Below, piece after piece: positions 8,783 to 18,556 of a stretch of 48,572 bases of DNA; position 1 is the first letter of the stretch, and each line of letters starts with the position of its first letter. The translations under genes were made by a program, and so were the position numbers. The notes below the pieces were generated by a model. The model ran no database searches. It was not told where the DNA came from and saw nothing but the letters and a program-made list of their open reading frames with translations. The stretch is taken from contig JAISHT010000001.1 of NCBI GenBank assembly GCA_031262415.1, forward strand, positions 1 through 48,572. The letters are read 5' to 3'. Source of the stretch: Elusimicrobiota bacterium (lineage in GTDB: Bacteria; Elusimicrobiota; Elusimicrobia; Elusimicrobiales; Elusimicrobiaceae).

Positions 8783-10656
8783 CTTATCTCCTTTTCAATT
8801 TCTTCTATAAGATTTAAGGTTTTTTTGGCGGAGTCTTCTAAAGTTTCGGCGTTTACCATAGAAGAAGGCGCATATTTTAACATAGAAAACTCTTCCCAAA
8901 GGCCGTTTAGTTTTGCGCTAAGGCCTGCGCTAAGGGCAAGTTTTTGGGAAACATTTTCCATAGTTTTACTGCCAATAGGCTCGCCAAGTTTTGCTTCAAG
9001 ATAATCTTCCAAAGCGTCTGATACCCCGTCTAATTCTTTTGCTTTAATAATGGCTTTTTTAGCTTTAAGCAAAGCGCGGCGGCTAGAGAGCAAATCAATA
9101 GAGCCTTTATCAATAAAATAAAATAGCAAAGCCGCCGCTATAAAAAAGAAAACCAAATAATTTATTTTGCCCAAATTCGCTATAAATAAAAGTATTTTAG
9201 ACGGCAGAGAGAGCTGTCCGTTTTTAATATAGCTAATATCGTCTGAAAGTTTTTCAACCCTAGCTTGGGCGGGATTATCGCCTGCAAAAGATACTGCGCT
9301 TGCCTCGCTTGTTTCCTGGGCAGCGGGCGAAACTTCAAGCGAAATATCATTTAATTTTATTGTCTTGTAAATTTTTTCATTTGTATCAAAATAAGAAAAT
9401 TCTATAGGCGCAATATTATATTTGCCTGTGGCTCTAGGCACTATAATAGTTTTATAAACTTTTGTGCCGCCAACAAGCGTATTTTGTATTTTGGTTGAGG
9501 AGGACGAAGTAGTTTCATATACACGGAAACTGCCGCCCAAATCTGGCGGCGGCAAATTGCCAATGGCCCGCATATTGCCATTGCCGCTAATTGATACTGT
9601 AAGCGTTATTGGCGCGCCTGCTTGAGTGGCGGAATTATCAACTTCCGCATTTATTTTATAGTCCGCGCCGACTGCGCCATAAAAACTTGTGGGCTTGCCG
9701 TCTTTGGGCAAAGGTCTAATAGAAATATCAATAGGCGCAGTTTCAACTTTTTTTGTAATGCCTGTGCGGCCGCTAAAAAATAAATCAAAAGCGTCCATTG
9801 CGCTATCTGCCACATTATAGCTAATGGCTGCGCTGCCAATTTTAGCTTGCCCCGGCACAATGCCAAAAACGGCTATATCAAATTCTGTAAAAGCAAATTG
9901 CCTAGAGCCTATAGTCTCGTACCCGGTGCTTGTTTTGATTTCTTCAGAAATAAGGCCTTCCATTTTTGGCCTGTCGTAAAGCGGATTGCCTAAAGTGCTA
10001 AATGCCTGATAAAACCTTATTTTTAAAGTTATTTGCTCGTTAAGGTAAGCGGTTGTTTTATCAGTTTTTGCCGTCATAAAAAAATCTGGCGCAACTTGGC
10101 TGATTTTATTTTTAGCATCGGCGGCTTTTGCCTCGCTTTGGCTTGCGGCATTTTTGGCCGCCGCAGCCGCTATATTTGTTAATGTTTGGACTATTTGGCT
10201 ATTGTTAGCAGCAGTATATGCCGCATTTTTGGCTGGCTTTTTGGTTTTATTAAGCGAGGTTTTGGCATTGCCTTGGCCTGCTCTGTAAACTTCAACCTCA
10301 ATAGGCTCGGTAGTATATGTTTGCCCGTCAACATTAACAGTAAAAGAACCTATAGTTGACTTGCCTGCAAACCTTGGCGTTAAAAGATAGGTAAAAACTT
10401 GCACAGAGCTTACTTTGCCATTAATCATACCACGGCTGATATCTTGGCCGGAGGCGTAAATATTAAAATTTGGCAGAGAGGGCATTATTGGGCTTAAATC
10501 GCGGGTTGTTGGCGCTTTTACGGTTATAGTAAGCGTAATATCTTCAGATGTGTCCACCAAAGTTTTGTTAACATTTGCCGTAATTTGAACCTCGGCATAG
10601 GCGCACAAACTTGCCAAGACAAAAAACAAACTTAAAAAAAGTTTTTTAAAATTCAT
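8779..10656 (-). CDS. batD: BatD-like protein (aerotolerance operon)
   Basis: 625 aa with signal peptide; beta-rich VQITANVNKTLVDTSEDITLTITV N-terminus; C-terminal TM; operon position. Confidence 0.85.
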   Translation of the reverse strand: MNFKKLFLSLFFVLASLCAYAEVQITANVNKTLVDTSEDITLTITVKAPTTRDLSPIMPSLPNFNIYASGQDISRGMINGKVSSVQVFTYLLTPRFAGKSTIGSFTVNVDGQTYTTEPIEVEVYRAGQGNAKTSLNKTKKPAKNAAYTAANNSQIVQTLTNIAAAAAKNAASQSEAKAADAKNKISQVAPDFFMTAKTDKTTAYLNEQITLKIRFYQAFSTLGNPLYDRPKMEGLISEEIKTSTGYETIGSRQFAFTEFDIAVFGIVPGQAKIGSAAISYNVADSAMDAFDLFFSGRTGITKKVETAPIDISIRPLPKDGKPTSFYGAVGADYKINAEVDNSATQAGAPITLTVSISGNGNMRAIGNLPPPDLGGSFRVYETTSSSSTKIQNTLVGGTKVYKTIIVPRATGKYNIAPIEFSYFDTNEKIYKTIKLNDISLEVSPAAQETSEASAVSFAGDNPAQARVEKLSDDISYIKNGQLSLPSKILLFIANLGKINYLVFFFIAAALLFYFIDKGSIDLLSSRRALLKAKKAIIKAKELDGVSDALEDYLEAKLGEPIGSKTMENVSQKLALSAGLSAKLNGLWEEFSMLKYAPSSMVNAETLEDSAKKTLNLIEEIEKEIR

Positions 10657-11325
10657 TTACCAATCCTTCTCTGGCGGGGGCAATTGATTTTGCTTTTCCT
10701 GCTTTGGCAAAGGCTTTGAACTTTGCTCTTTTAGCATTTGCAAGACATTATCCGCCTCTTCTTTAGAGAGCTGTTGCTGCTCCTCTTGCTCTTGGTTTTG
10801 CCCTTCTTGCTTGTCTTGGGGCTGATTGCCTTGCTGATTTTGCTCTTTACTGTTATCTTGACTGTCTTGCTGGTCTTTTTTATTGCCGTCTTTATTTTCT
10901 TGATTATTTTGGCTTTGATTTTTTTCCTGCAAGACAAATTGCAAATTATGCACGGCGGCTTCGTCCTTATTATTAAGCAAAATAGCTTGCTTGTAATAAT
11001 TAATAGCCTCGTCCCTATTTTTTTGCATATAGGCGGCGTTGCCGGCATTAAATAAAGCTTTTTGACCTAACTTGCCGCCCTGCTCGCCAACTTCTTGATA
11101 GACTAAGGCGGCGTTTTTATAATCTTTAAGTTTATAAAGAGCCGCGCCGGAGTTATAAAGCCCTTTTTGCTCGGCCCCCATAGCGGCGGCTTTTTGATAG
11201 GCTTCGTAAGCCTCGCCATATTTAGCTTTTTTATATGCGCTGTTGCCGCTTCTAAGCTCGCTAGAAGAGCCTGCTAGCAACGGCTGGCTAAGCATAAAAA
11301 AAATGCAAAATATTAGTATACGCAT
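10657..11325 (-). CDS. batC: BatC-like TPR protein with Q/N/K-rich C-terminus
   Basis: Signal peptide, TPRs (NSAYKKAKYGEAYEAYQKAA) and low-complexity QNQQGNQPQDKQEGQNQEQEEQQQ. Confidence 0.82.
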   Translation of the reverse strand: MRILIFCIFFMLSQPLLAGSSSELRSGNSAYKKAKYGEAYEAYQKAAAMGAEQKGLYNSGAALYKLKDYKNAALVYQEVGEQGGKLGQKALFNAGNAAYMQKNRDEAINYYKQAILLNNKDEAAVHNLQFVLQEKNQSQNNQENKDGNKKDQQDSQDNSKEQNQQGNQPQDKQEGQNQEQEEQQQLSKEEADNVLQMLKEQSSKPLPKQEKQNQLPPPEKDW

Positions 11326-11329
11326 ATAT

Positions 11330-12343
11330 TTATTTTACCTTTCTTAGAGGGATAAGTATAGAGCATAAAATCAATATAAAAGCTATAAAAAGCGGTATTT
11401 GATAGCGGTTTTTGTAGCCCGTTCGGCCTAAACTTTGCGCTGTGCTTTTATCTAAAGCATTAAGCTGTAGGGTAATTTCGTCCGCCACTTGCTGGGGCGT
11501 TGTGTATTTTATATAAACGCCGCCTGTCGCTGAAGCTATTGATTTTAGCGTGTTTTCATCTAATTTAGTTAGCACGGTTTTGCCATCACGGTCTTTTTTA
11601 TAGGTTTTGCCTTGCGGGGTTTCTAGCGGGATAAGTTCCCCCTCAATGCTGCCTATGCCAATAGTTATAATTTTAATGTCATTATCTCTAGCGGTTTTTA
11701 AAGCGGCTTGAATATCTTGAGGGCTGTGATCTTCCCCATCGGTTATTAAAACTAAAGCCTTTTTGCCACCGTAAGAGCCAAGCATTCTTGCGCTTAAATT
11801 AACCGCAGGGGCAAGCGCAGTGCCTTGCACGGGTAAAGTATTAGTTGTAATAGCGGCGGTTAATGTTTTTAATGCGTCCATATCTGTGGTAATGGGCGCT
11901 TGCAATTGAGCAATAGAGGTGAAAGCTATAACGCCAAGCCTTTCATTTGTCATATTTTCAAAAAGCATAGAGAGCATCATTTTTGCGCTTTCAATTCTGT
12001 TAGGTTTAATATCTTCAGCCAGCATAGAGGCCGAAGTATCAAGCGCAACTACGGACTGCGAATAGTTGGCGTTAAAAATAGTTTTATCCCGCCCCCATTG
12101 CGGGCCGGCTAAGGCTATAAAAAGGAAGAATAAACCCGTTAAAAATAAAATATCCACAAGTTTTTTTCTATTTTTTATATACGGGCCGAGCAGTTGCAAA
12201 TAGTTTGCTTTATTAAAAAGCAAAGCCAAAATTTTGCGCTTTCGCTTTTGCCCCAAAAACCACGCTAACGCTATTATTAAAGCGGTTATTATGAGGTAAA
12301 AGAAAACTTTATTATTTGCAAATAATTCCATATTTTTAAACAA
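11330..12343 (-). CDS. batB: VWA-domain protein BatB
   Basis: MIDAS VALDTSASMLAEDIKPNR; ITDGEDH; terminal TM helices. Confidence 0.87.
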   Translation of the reverse strand: MFKNMELFANNKVFFYLIITALIIALAWFLGQKRKRKILALLFNKANYLQLLGPYIKNRKKLVDILFLTGLFFLFIALAGPQWGRDKTIFNANYSQSVVALDTSASMLAEDIKPNRIESAKMMLSMLFENMTNERLGVIAFTSIAQLQAPITTDMDALKTLTAAITTNTLPVQGTALAPAVNLSARMLGSYGGKKALVLITDGEDHSPQDIQAALKTARDNDIKIITIGIGSIEGELIPLETPQGKTYKKDRDGKTVLTKLDENTLKSIASATGGVYIKYTTPQQVADEITLQLNALDKSTAQSLGRTGYKNRYQIPLFIAFILILCSILIPLRKVK

Positions 12344-12346
12344 TTC

Positions 12347-13447
12347 CTAAGGTATTTTTATAAAAATAAATTTATCTAAAATAGTTGCTAAAATTAGCAT
12401 TAAAGCCGCTAGCATAAGCAACGGGTAATAAATATCTTTATAATTAAGCTGGCTGCTTTCTTTAAAATCGGTTTTTTCTAGCTCGTTAATTTTATCGTAA
12501 ATATTTTGAAGCTCTATATTATTTTTTGCTCTAAAAAATTCCCCGCCCGTCATTTTAGAAATTTCCATAAGCAAAGGCTCGCCGGTGTTTTGGCTGGGCG
12601 GCATAGTAACATATTGCGTGCCAAAAAATGTATCAACCGGGCGTTGAACTGCGCCGTCGCCAGCTATGGCAATGGTGTAAATTTTAATGCCGTAGCTTTG
12701 GGCCGCTTTAGCCGCCGCCATAGGGTCAACCGTGCCGCTGTTTGATTCCCCGTCCGTTAGTAAAATGATTATTTTGCTTTTTGTAGGGCTACCCTTTAAA
12801 TGCATAGTTGATACGGCTATAGCGTCGCCAATAGCAGTGCCGCCGGGCACGCCTAGCATACCGATATTAATCATATTAATATAATCGTGGACGGCAAAAT
12901 AATCAAGCGTAAGCGGGCATTGGAGCATAGCGGTTTCCGCAAAAACTACCACGCCTATTTTGTCGCTAGAGCGTTTTTTTACAAATTCATCAGCGGTAGT
13001 TTTGGCCGCGCCCATTCTGTCGGGCTGAAAGTCCAAAGCGTCCATACTTTGGGAGGTATCTATAGTTAAAATAATATCCACGCCTTTAAGCGGAGGCAAA
13101 ACAGTTTTAGCCTCGCTTCTTGGGCGGGCTAGCGCAATTAACATTAAAAGCAAAGCCGCCAGACATAAGCTAAATGGCAGCCATTTGGCTACAAAGCCCA
13201 GAACGCTAAAAGGAGTTTTTACATTTTGCCCAAGCGGATATTTAATAGCAGGCTGGTAAAAATACTTAACGGCCCAAGCCAGCAAAGCCAAAACTAAAAA
13301 TAATGGCAAGAAGTAAAGAACCCAAGGATTGGCAAAGGAAACCCCGTCAAACACAAACAAAAATATTGCGCTTAGAGCCGCCAAAACAATTAATAGCAGC
13401 AAGAGATAATAAAAACCTTTTAGGGCTGTTTTTTTAGTTAACTTCAT
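12347..13447 (-). CDS. batA: VWA-domain protein BatA
   Basis: MIDAS LTIDTSQSMDALDFQPDR; LLTDGESNSG; TM segments. Confidence 0.88.
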   Translation of the reverse strand: MKLTKKTALKGFYYLLLLLIVLAALSAIFLFVFDGVSFANPWVLYFLPLFLVLALLAWAVKYFYQPAIKYPLGQNVKTPFSVLGFVAKWLPFSLCLAALLLMLIALARPRSEAKTVLPPLKGVDIILTIDTSQSMDALDFQPDRMGAAKTTADEFVKKRSSDKIGVVVFAETAMLQCPLTLDYFAVHDYINMINIGMLGVPGGTAIGDAIAVSTMHLKGSPTKSKIIILLTDGESNSGTVDPMAAAKAAQSYGIKIYTIAIAGDGAVQRPVDTFFGTQYVTMPPSQNTGEPLLMEISKMTGGEFFRAKNNIELQNIYDKINELEKTDFKESSQLNYKDIYYPLLMLAALMLILATILDKFIFIKIP

Positions 13448-14433
13448 AATTTTTGCCCCTCATTTGGTTTTTTAACTTCTGGTTTTTTAACTTCGGGGGT
13501 AGTAGAAATTATCTCTTCTTTTTTAGTCGCCGCAATTATAGTTTTAAGCGTTTTTATTTCTTTGTCCCGCTCTTCAAGCGTTGGGGTGGCTTTTGCAAAT
13601 TTAACATAATCGGCCGCGCCTTGGAAACTTGCCGTCTGCGTTAAGTTTGCTTTAAAATCTGGCGTGTTTTTAAGACGGCGCATCAGCTCTCTACTAGTAT
13701 ATTGACGGGCGTCAAAATTAAAGCGCAAAGAGATGTAATCTCTAAAAATATCCACCATTTTTATGTAGAAGTTTTTATATTCGCCCTTTTCCCATAAACC
13801 GCTTTTTGTTAACTTGTCAATTTTGTCTAGCGCGGCAATGTCTAGCGGCCTATCGTCTTTTATTAAAGGCGTAAATTGCCCGTTAAAGGCTTTTTTGGCT
13901 TGATACTTTTTATGGTATTTATAAGCAAAATACCCAGCCGCCAAAAGTATAGCAATATAGAAAATCAGCCACGGGTTATAGGGTTTATAAGGGCCTTTAA
14001 TATCTACTAAACCTTGCGTTTTTATTTTAGTTTTTGTGGGTTTTACCTCAATTTCAAAAGGCGAAATTTGGGCAGTAGCGCCGTTTTCGTCAACAAAAGT
14101 AATGCCCTCAAAATTAATTTTACCAAGATTAAAGGGGATAATAGTTAATGTTAAAAGAAGCGGATTTTTAGAGTCTTGTTTGACGGCGGTTATGGCAAAA
14201 TCTTTTGAAATATCGCCCTTTTCCTCTGGCTGCAAAGTTGCCGGGGCGGATAGTTCAATATTTAAATCAAAAGCGCGGCCTAAACTAGCGGTTTTTGGCT
14301 CGCTAACAACTACTGCGCTAAACGACGGCTCTAGAGCAGCCTGCTCACTCAAATCAACCAAAGCAAAAGCCTGCCCTGCTAAAACAAGGCCGCCAAAAAC
14401 AAGCACGCAAATTAATTTTAGATATTTCTTCAT
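13444..14433 (-). CDS. Bat-operon membrane protein with N-terminal beta domain and single TM (DUF4381/BatD-N-like)
   Basis: Signal peptide, beta-rich ectodomain, TM WLIFYIAILLAAGYFAY, cytoplasmic region; between DUF58 and BatA genes. Confidence 0.65.
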   Translation of the reverse strand: MKKYLKLICVLVFGGLVLAGQAFALVDLSEQAALEPSFSAVVVSEPKTASLGRAFDLNIELSAPATLQPEEKGDISKDFAITAVKQDSKNPLLLTLTIIPFNLGKINFEGITFVDENGATAQISPFEIEVKPTKTKIKTQGLVDIKGPYKPYNPWLIFYIAILLAAGYFAYKYHKKYQAKKAFNGQFTPLIKDDRPLDIAALDKIDKLTKSGLWEKGEYKNFYIKMVDIFRDYISLRFNFDARQYTSRELMRRLKNTPDFKANLTQTASFQGAADYVKFAKATPTLEERDKEIKTLKTIIAATKKEEIISTTPEVKKPEVKKPNEGQKL

Positions 14434-15311
14434 TTACGCAGCTTCCTAGCCCTTTTCTTAAAAAATTTAATAACATCTTCCACTACATTTTTGGAAGCGT
14501 CTATCTTTATATAGTCGCTGCCAGTACTGTTAAAAAGTTTTATTGCCCGCTCTATAGCCGCATTATGTTGAGCGGCAAGTTCCGTTTTATAGGGCGAGTT
14601 TAGGCCAAGCATAATTTGCCGCCCCCCCTCAAGCCCTTCAAGCTGCAAAAATGCCGAGGCAGAGGGCAATTTTACTTCTAGCGGGTCTTCAACAATAACC
14701 GGCACTAAATCAAATTTACGGGCTGATAGTCGCAAGGCTTTATCATATCCGCTATCAAGGAAATCCGAAATTAAAAGCAAAATCCCTTGCCTTTTGATTA
14801 GACGGTTTAAAGTAGAGAGGCATAGCGAAATATCAGTGCCTTTACTTTTGGGGGTAAAGGCCAAAAGCTCCCTAATAATACGCAAAACATGGCGTTTACC
14901 TTTTTTTGGCGGAATATAAAGCTCAATTTTATCAGAAAATAAAAGCAGGCCGACTTTATCGCTATTTTTTATAGCCGAAAATGCGAAAACAGCCCCAAGT
15001 TCGGCGACAGCCTCGCTCTTAAAGCGGCCGGTGGAGCCAAAGAATTGAGAGGCGGAAATATCGCAAGCTATAATTACGCTTAACTCGCGCTCTTCATTAA
15101 ACTTTTTGACGAATGTTGAGCCCGTGCGGGCAGATACATTCCAGTCTATAGAGCGCACATCGTCGCCGGGTATATATTGACGCACTTCGGCAAATTCTAT
15201 ACCCTGGCCTTTAAAAACGCTTAAGTATTCACCGGCGAAAGTTTCAACAACTAATTTACCTGTTTCAATTTCAATACGGCGAACACGTTTTAAAATGTCC
15301 GATGTTTGCAT
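14430..15311 (-). CDS. DUF58 domain protein
   Basis: GQGIEFAEVRQYIPGDDVRSIDWNVSARTGSTFVKKFNEERELSV is the DUF58 signature. Confidence 0.93.
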   Translation of the reverse strand: MQTSDILKRVRRIEIETGKLVVETFAGEYLSVFKGQGIEFAEVRQYIPGDDVRSIDWNVSARTGSTFVKKFNEERELSVIIACDISASQFFGSTGRFKSEAVAELGAVFAFSAIKNSDKVGLLLFSDKIELYIPPKKGKRHVLRIIRELLAFTPKSKGTDISLCLSTLNRLIKRQGILLLISDFLDSGYDKALRLSARKFDLVPVIVEDPLEVKLPSASAFLQLEGLEGGRQIMLGLNSPYKTELAAQHNAAIERAIKLFNSTGSDYIKIDASKNVVEDVIKFFKKRARKLRK

Positions 15312-16294
15312 TATGGCACTTCTACGGTATCAAAAATCTTCTTTATAATATCTTCAGAGGTAATATTTTCCGCCTCGGCCTCGTAAGTTAAGAGTATGCG
15401 GTGGCGTAAAATATCCGGGCCGAGCTCTTTTATATCTTCCGGCGTAACATAGCCGCGGCCGTCTAAAAATGCAAAGGCTTTTGCCGCTTGGGTTAGATAT
15501 ATTGAAGCCCTTGGGCTGGCTCCGTATAGAATATATGGCGCAATTTCAGCTAGGCCGTATTCTTTTGGATTTCTAGTAGCAAAAACAATATCAATGATAT
15601 AGTTTTTTACTTTATCGTCAACATATATAGAGTCGGCCACTGAGCGGGCTTTTAAAATGGCCTCTGTGGTGATTTTAGCGGAAACTTGCGGTTTTTGGGC
15701 AAGCGACATACGCTCAAGTATAAGTTTTTCCTCTTCTTTAGAGGGGTATTTAACATTTATTTTAAGCATAAACCTATCTACCTGCGCTTCTGGCAATGGA
15801 TAGGTGCCTTCCTGCTCAACTGGGTTTTGCGTCGCCAAAACCATAAAGGGCGAGGGTAAAGGGTAAGTTTCATCGCCAATAGTTACCTGCCGCTCCTGCA
15901 TAGCTTCAAGCAATGCGCTTTGCACTTTTGCCGGCGAACGGTTAATTTCGTCGGCCAAAACTAGGCTAGCAAAAACAGGACCCCTGCGAGGGGTAAAAGT
16001 GCCGTCTTTAGGGTTAAAAATAAGCGTGCCGGTTATATCAGCAGGCAGCAAATCGGGCGTAAATTGTATGCGCTGAAAAGAGGCGTTTAGTGCGGCGGCT
16101 AATGTTTTAACCGTCAAGGTTTTGGCAAGGCCGGGCACGCCTTCTATTAAGATATGTCCATCGGCTATTAGGGCGACGAGCATTTTATCAATTAAATCTT
16201 CCTGTCCAACTATTACTTTTGCAATTTCACGCCGTAAATCCTGCAAAAACAAACTTTCTTCTTGCACTTTTTTATTAATTTCGCTTATATTCAT
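15311..16294 (-). CDS. moxR: MoxR-family AAA+ ATPase
   Basis: ILIEGVPGLAKTLTVKTLA, LVLADEINRSPAKVQSALLEAMQERQVTIG. Confidence 0.94.
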   Translation of the reverse strand: MNISEINKKVQEESLFLQDLRREIAKVIVGQEDLIDKMLVALIADGHILIEGVPGLAKTLTVKTLAAALNASFQRIQFTPDLLPADITGTLIFNPKDGTFTPRRGPVFASLVLADEINRSPAKVQSALLEAMQERQVTIGDETYPLPSPFMVLATQNPVEQEGTYPLPEAQVDRFMLKINVKYPSKEEEKLILERMSLAQKPQVSAKITTEAILKARSVADSIYVDDKVKNYIIDIVFATRNPKEYGLAEIAPYILYGASPRASIYLTQAAKAFAFLDGRGYVTPEDIKELGPDILRHRILLTYEAEAENITSEDIIKKIFDTVEVP

Positions 16295-16354
16295 AATAAT
16301 TACTCCGCTTTGTAGAATGATTTTTTAACTATTTATAAATTTTTATAACTTGAT

Positions 16355-17014
16355 TTAAGTGAGCGGCGTTTCCATCATACTCTCTTTAACTTGCGTTGGT
16401 AGCGGCTGTTTGCGCTCAATTTGAGTATACCAAGCTTCTTTTTGCAAAGTCTTGTGCATATCTTGGGCCGCTTTACGGACGGCAGAATTATCGCTTGCCA
16501 TAGCGCTTTCTATAGCTTTTATGACTTCTGGGCTTTTAAATGAGGCTATTTTGCGTATGGTCAGTTTTCTATCAAGAGCGCCGTCGTTAAAAAATTTTAG
16601 CAGGATATTAAAGGATTGTTTATCTCTATATTTGCCAAGCATATTAATAATTTTATTTTTATCTTTTGCATTGTTAAAGGCGCTAATGTAGCGGTCTATA
16701 AGTTGGTGCGCATCGGCGGCGCCGTTAGCGTAAGCTATATCAACTAGCGCAAAAGCGGCGGCGGCTGATTTAGCGGCAAAAACAGTATTTTCAATTTTGA
16801 GAAATGCGGCCTTATCCCCTTTAATGCCATTGCCGCGGGAAGAATCTTTATCTGGCAGTCTGCCAGACGATAGAGATGAACCGACAGCGTCTTTAATATC
16901 CGAAACAAAACCCTTTGGGTCTATTTGGGTATTTTGTATTACTTTTAAAAACCCACTATTATAAAGATAATATACGCCGCCTATTAACAAAAGGATAAAA
17001 ATAAGTTGTTTCAT
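16355..17014 (-). CDS. Hypothetical membrane-anchored protein with HEAT-like repeats
   Basis: N-terminal TM/signal anchor; helical LTIRKIASFKSPEVIKAIESAMASDNSAVRKAAQDM resembles HEAT repeats. Confidence 0.55.
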   Translation of the reverse strand: MKQLIFILLLIGGVYYLYNSGFLKVIQNTQIDPKGFVSDIKDAVGSSLSSGRLPDKDSSRGNGIKGDKAAFLKIENTVFAAKSAAAAFALVDIAYANGAADAHQLIDRYISAFNNAKDKNKIINMLGKYRDKQSFNILLKFFNDGALDRKLTIRKIASFKSPEVIKAIESAMASDNSAVRKAAQDMHKTLQKEAWYTQIERKQPLPTQVKESMMETPLT

Positions 17015-17128
17015 TTGGCCTTACCTCCGTTTTCTATATATTATAGAATTTTGGCTTTTATGTCCACAATTTAATTATGTTAAATTAACGGCACTAAAAA
17101 CTTTATTAAAATATAGTAAAATATTTCT

Positions 17129-18556
17129 ATGTTTGATATTACAGGCTTAATGATTTTTACAGTTCTCTTCCCTTTTGTAGGGGCATTGCTTATACCCATT
17201 CTCAAGCATTTTAAACTTGATAGTGGCAAGGTGGCACTTTTCACGGCGGCGGGTACTTTTGTATCCGCTTTTTTACTGTGCTATTATGTTAGCTTCGGGC
17301 TTTTCCCCGTTTATAGAATACCTATGCCGCTTGGTATGGATTTCCATTTACTGGGCGACGCTATGTCGGCCTTTATGGCGGCGGCGGCTAGTTTCCTCAG
17401 CTTCATAATAATGTATTATTCGCAAGGATATATAAAGGAAAGCGCATATAAGGCGGAGTTTTATTTTGCCGCTATGTTATTTTTAGGCGCAATGATGGGC
17501 CTAGTGTTTAGCGCAAACCTAGCGTGGATTTTTGTTTTTTGGGAAATTACCGCCCTTTGTTCTTGGCGTTTAGTCGGCTATTTTAGGGCGGACAGCGATA
17601 TCGCAAAAGCTAATAAAACTTTTTTAATAACCGTATTTGGCGCATTGTTTTTATTCTTAGCTTTGGTTGCTATTGCAAATTCAAATGGCACAATAGATTT
17701 AACCGAGCTTAGAGGCGCAACAATTCCTTTTTACGCAACGCTGTTTATAATTCTTGCGGCATTTTCTAAATCGGCCATTTTTCCATTTTCTTCTTGGCTG
17801 CCTGATGCCGGCGTCGCCCCAAGCCCAGTTACGGCTTTGCTCCATGCGGCGGTGCTTGTTAAAATAGGCGTTTTTGCTTTTGCTAAAATATTTACCTTTA
17901 TAATATTAGATATAACAGCGGCAGAACTTGTTATGTATGTTGCCGCCATAAGCTCGCTAATTGCAGGCGCGGCGGCTTTAAAAGAAACTAATATTAAAAG
18001 AGTTATTGCTTACTCAACTATAAGCCAGCTTGGTTTTATATTTTTTGCAATAGCTATTGGCGGCGGGCTTGGCACAACGGCCGCTTTCTTGTTTATTTTG
18101 ATGCACGGCGTGGCAAAAGGCGGTTTATTTCTCTGCGCCGGCATAATAGAGCATAAAACCCATACCAAAGATATAACAAAAATGGGCGGCCTAGCTAAAG
18201 TTATGCCGATAACCGCTCTAGCTTTTGGCTTTTGCGCTTTATCGGTAATGGGCATACCGCCCTTTGGCGGATTTTTTAGCAAGTTTATGGTATTTTTAGC
18301 CGCCGCAGGCGAGGCGCCCACCATGGCTATAGTTTTATTTGCTTTTGCGGCTCTGTTAACTTTGGCTTATTTAACAAGGCTCTTCCATATAGTCTTTATA
18401 GCTTCGCCAAAACAAAATTTTACAAAGTCCAAGCACGAAGCCCCGCATCAAATGATGATTTCCGTCTCCGTTTTGGCAATATTATCATTGCTTTTGGGTC
18501 TTTTTGTGCAATGGCCGCTTGGCTACCTTTCTACCATGTTTGGAGGCGCATTATGA
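17129..18556 (+). CDS. Antiporter-like subunit of group 4 hydrogenase/complex I (NuoL/MrpA-like)
   Basis: 475 aa polytopic; FVFWEITALCSW (TM5 Glu), KSAIFPFSSWLPDAGVAPSPVTALLHAAVLVKIGVFAFAK. Confidence 0.9.
   Translation: MFDITGLMIFTVLFPFVGALLIPILKHFKLDSGKVALFTAAGTFVSAFLLCYYVSFGLFPVYRIPMPLGMDFHLLGDAMSAFMAAAASFLSFIIMYYSQGYIKESAYKAEFYFAAMLFLGAMMGLVFSANLAWIFVFWEITALCSWRLVGYFRADSDIAKANKTFLITVFGALFLFLALVAIANSNGTIDLTELRGATIPFYATLFIILAAFSKSAIFPFSSWLPDAGVAPSPVTALLHAAVLVKIGVFAFAKIFTFIILDITAAELVMYVAAISSLIAGAAALKETNIKRVIAYSTISQLGFIFFAIAIGGGLGTTAAFLFILMHGVAKGGLFLCAGIIEHKTHTKDITKMGGLAKVMPITALAFGFCALSVMGIPPFGGFFSKFMVFLAAAGEAPTMAIVLFAFAALLTLAYLTRLFHIVFIASPKQNFTKSKHEAPHQMMISVSVLAILSLLLGLFVQWPLGYLSTMFGGAL

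Noticed and set aside
10738-11055. 105-aa hydrophobic plus-strand ORF
   Set aside because: Antisense artefact of the Q/N/K-rich low-complexity tail of the BatC-like gene (CTT/TTG/TTC codons read as Leu/Ile/Phe).
13470-13510. Short direct repeat GGTTTTTTAACTTC x2
   Set aside because: Explained by the repeated PEVKKPEVKKP residues at the C-terminus of the Bat-operon membrane protein; no evidence of a separate element.
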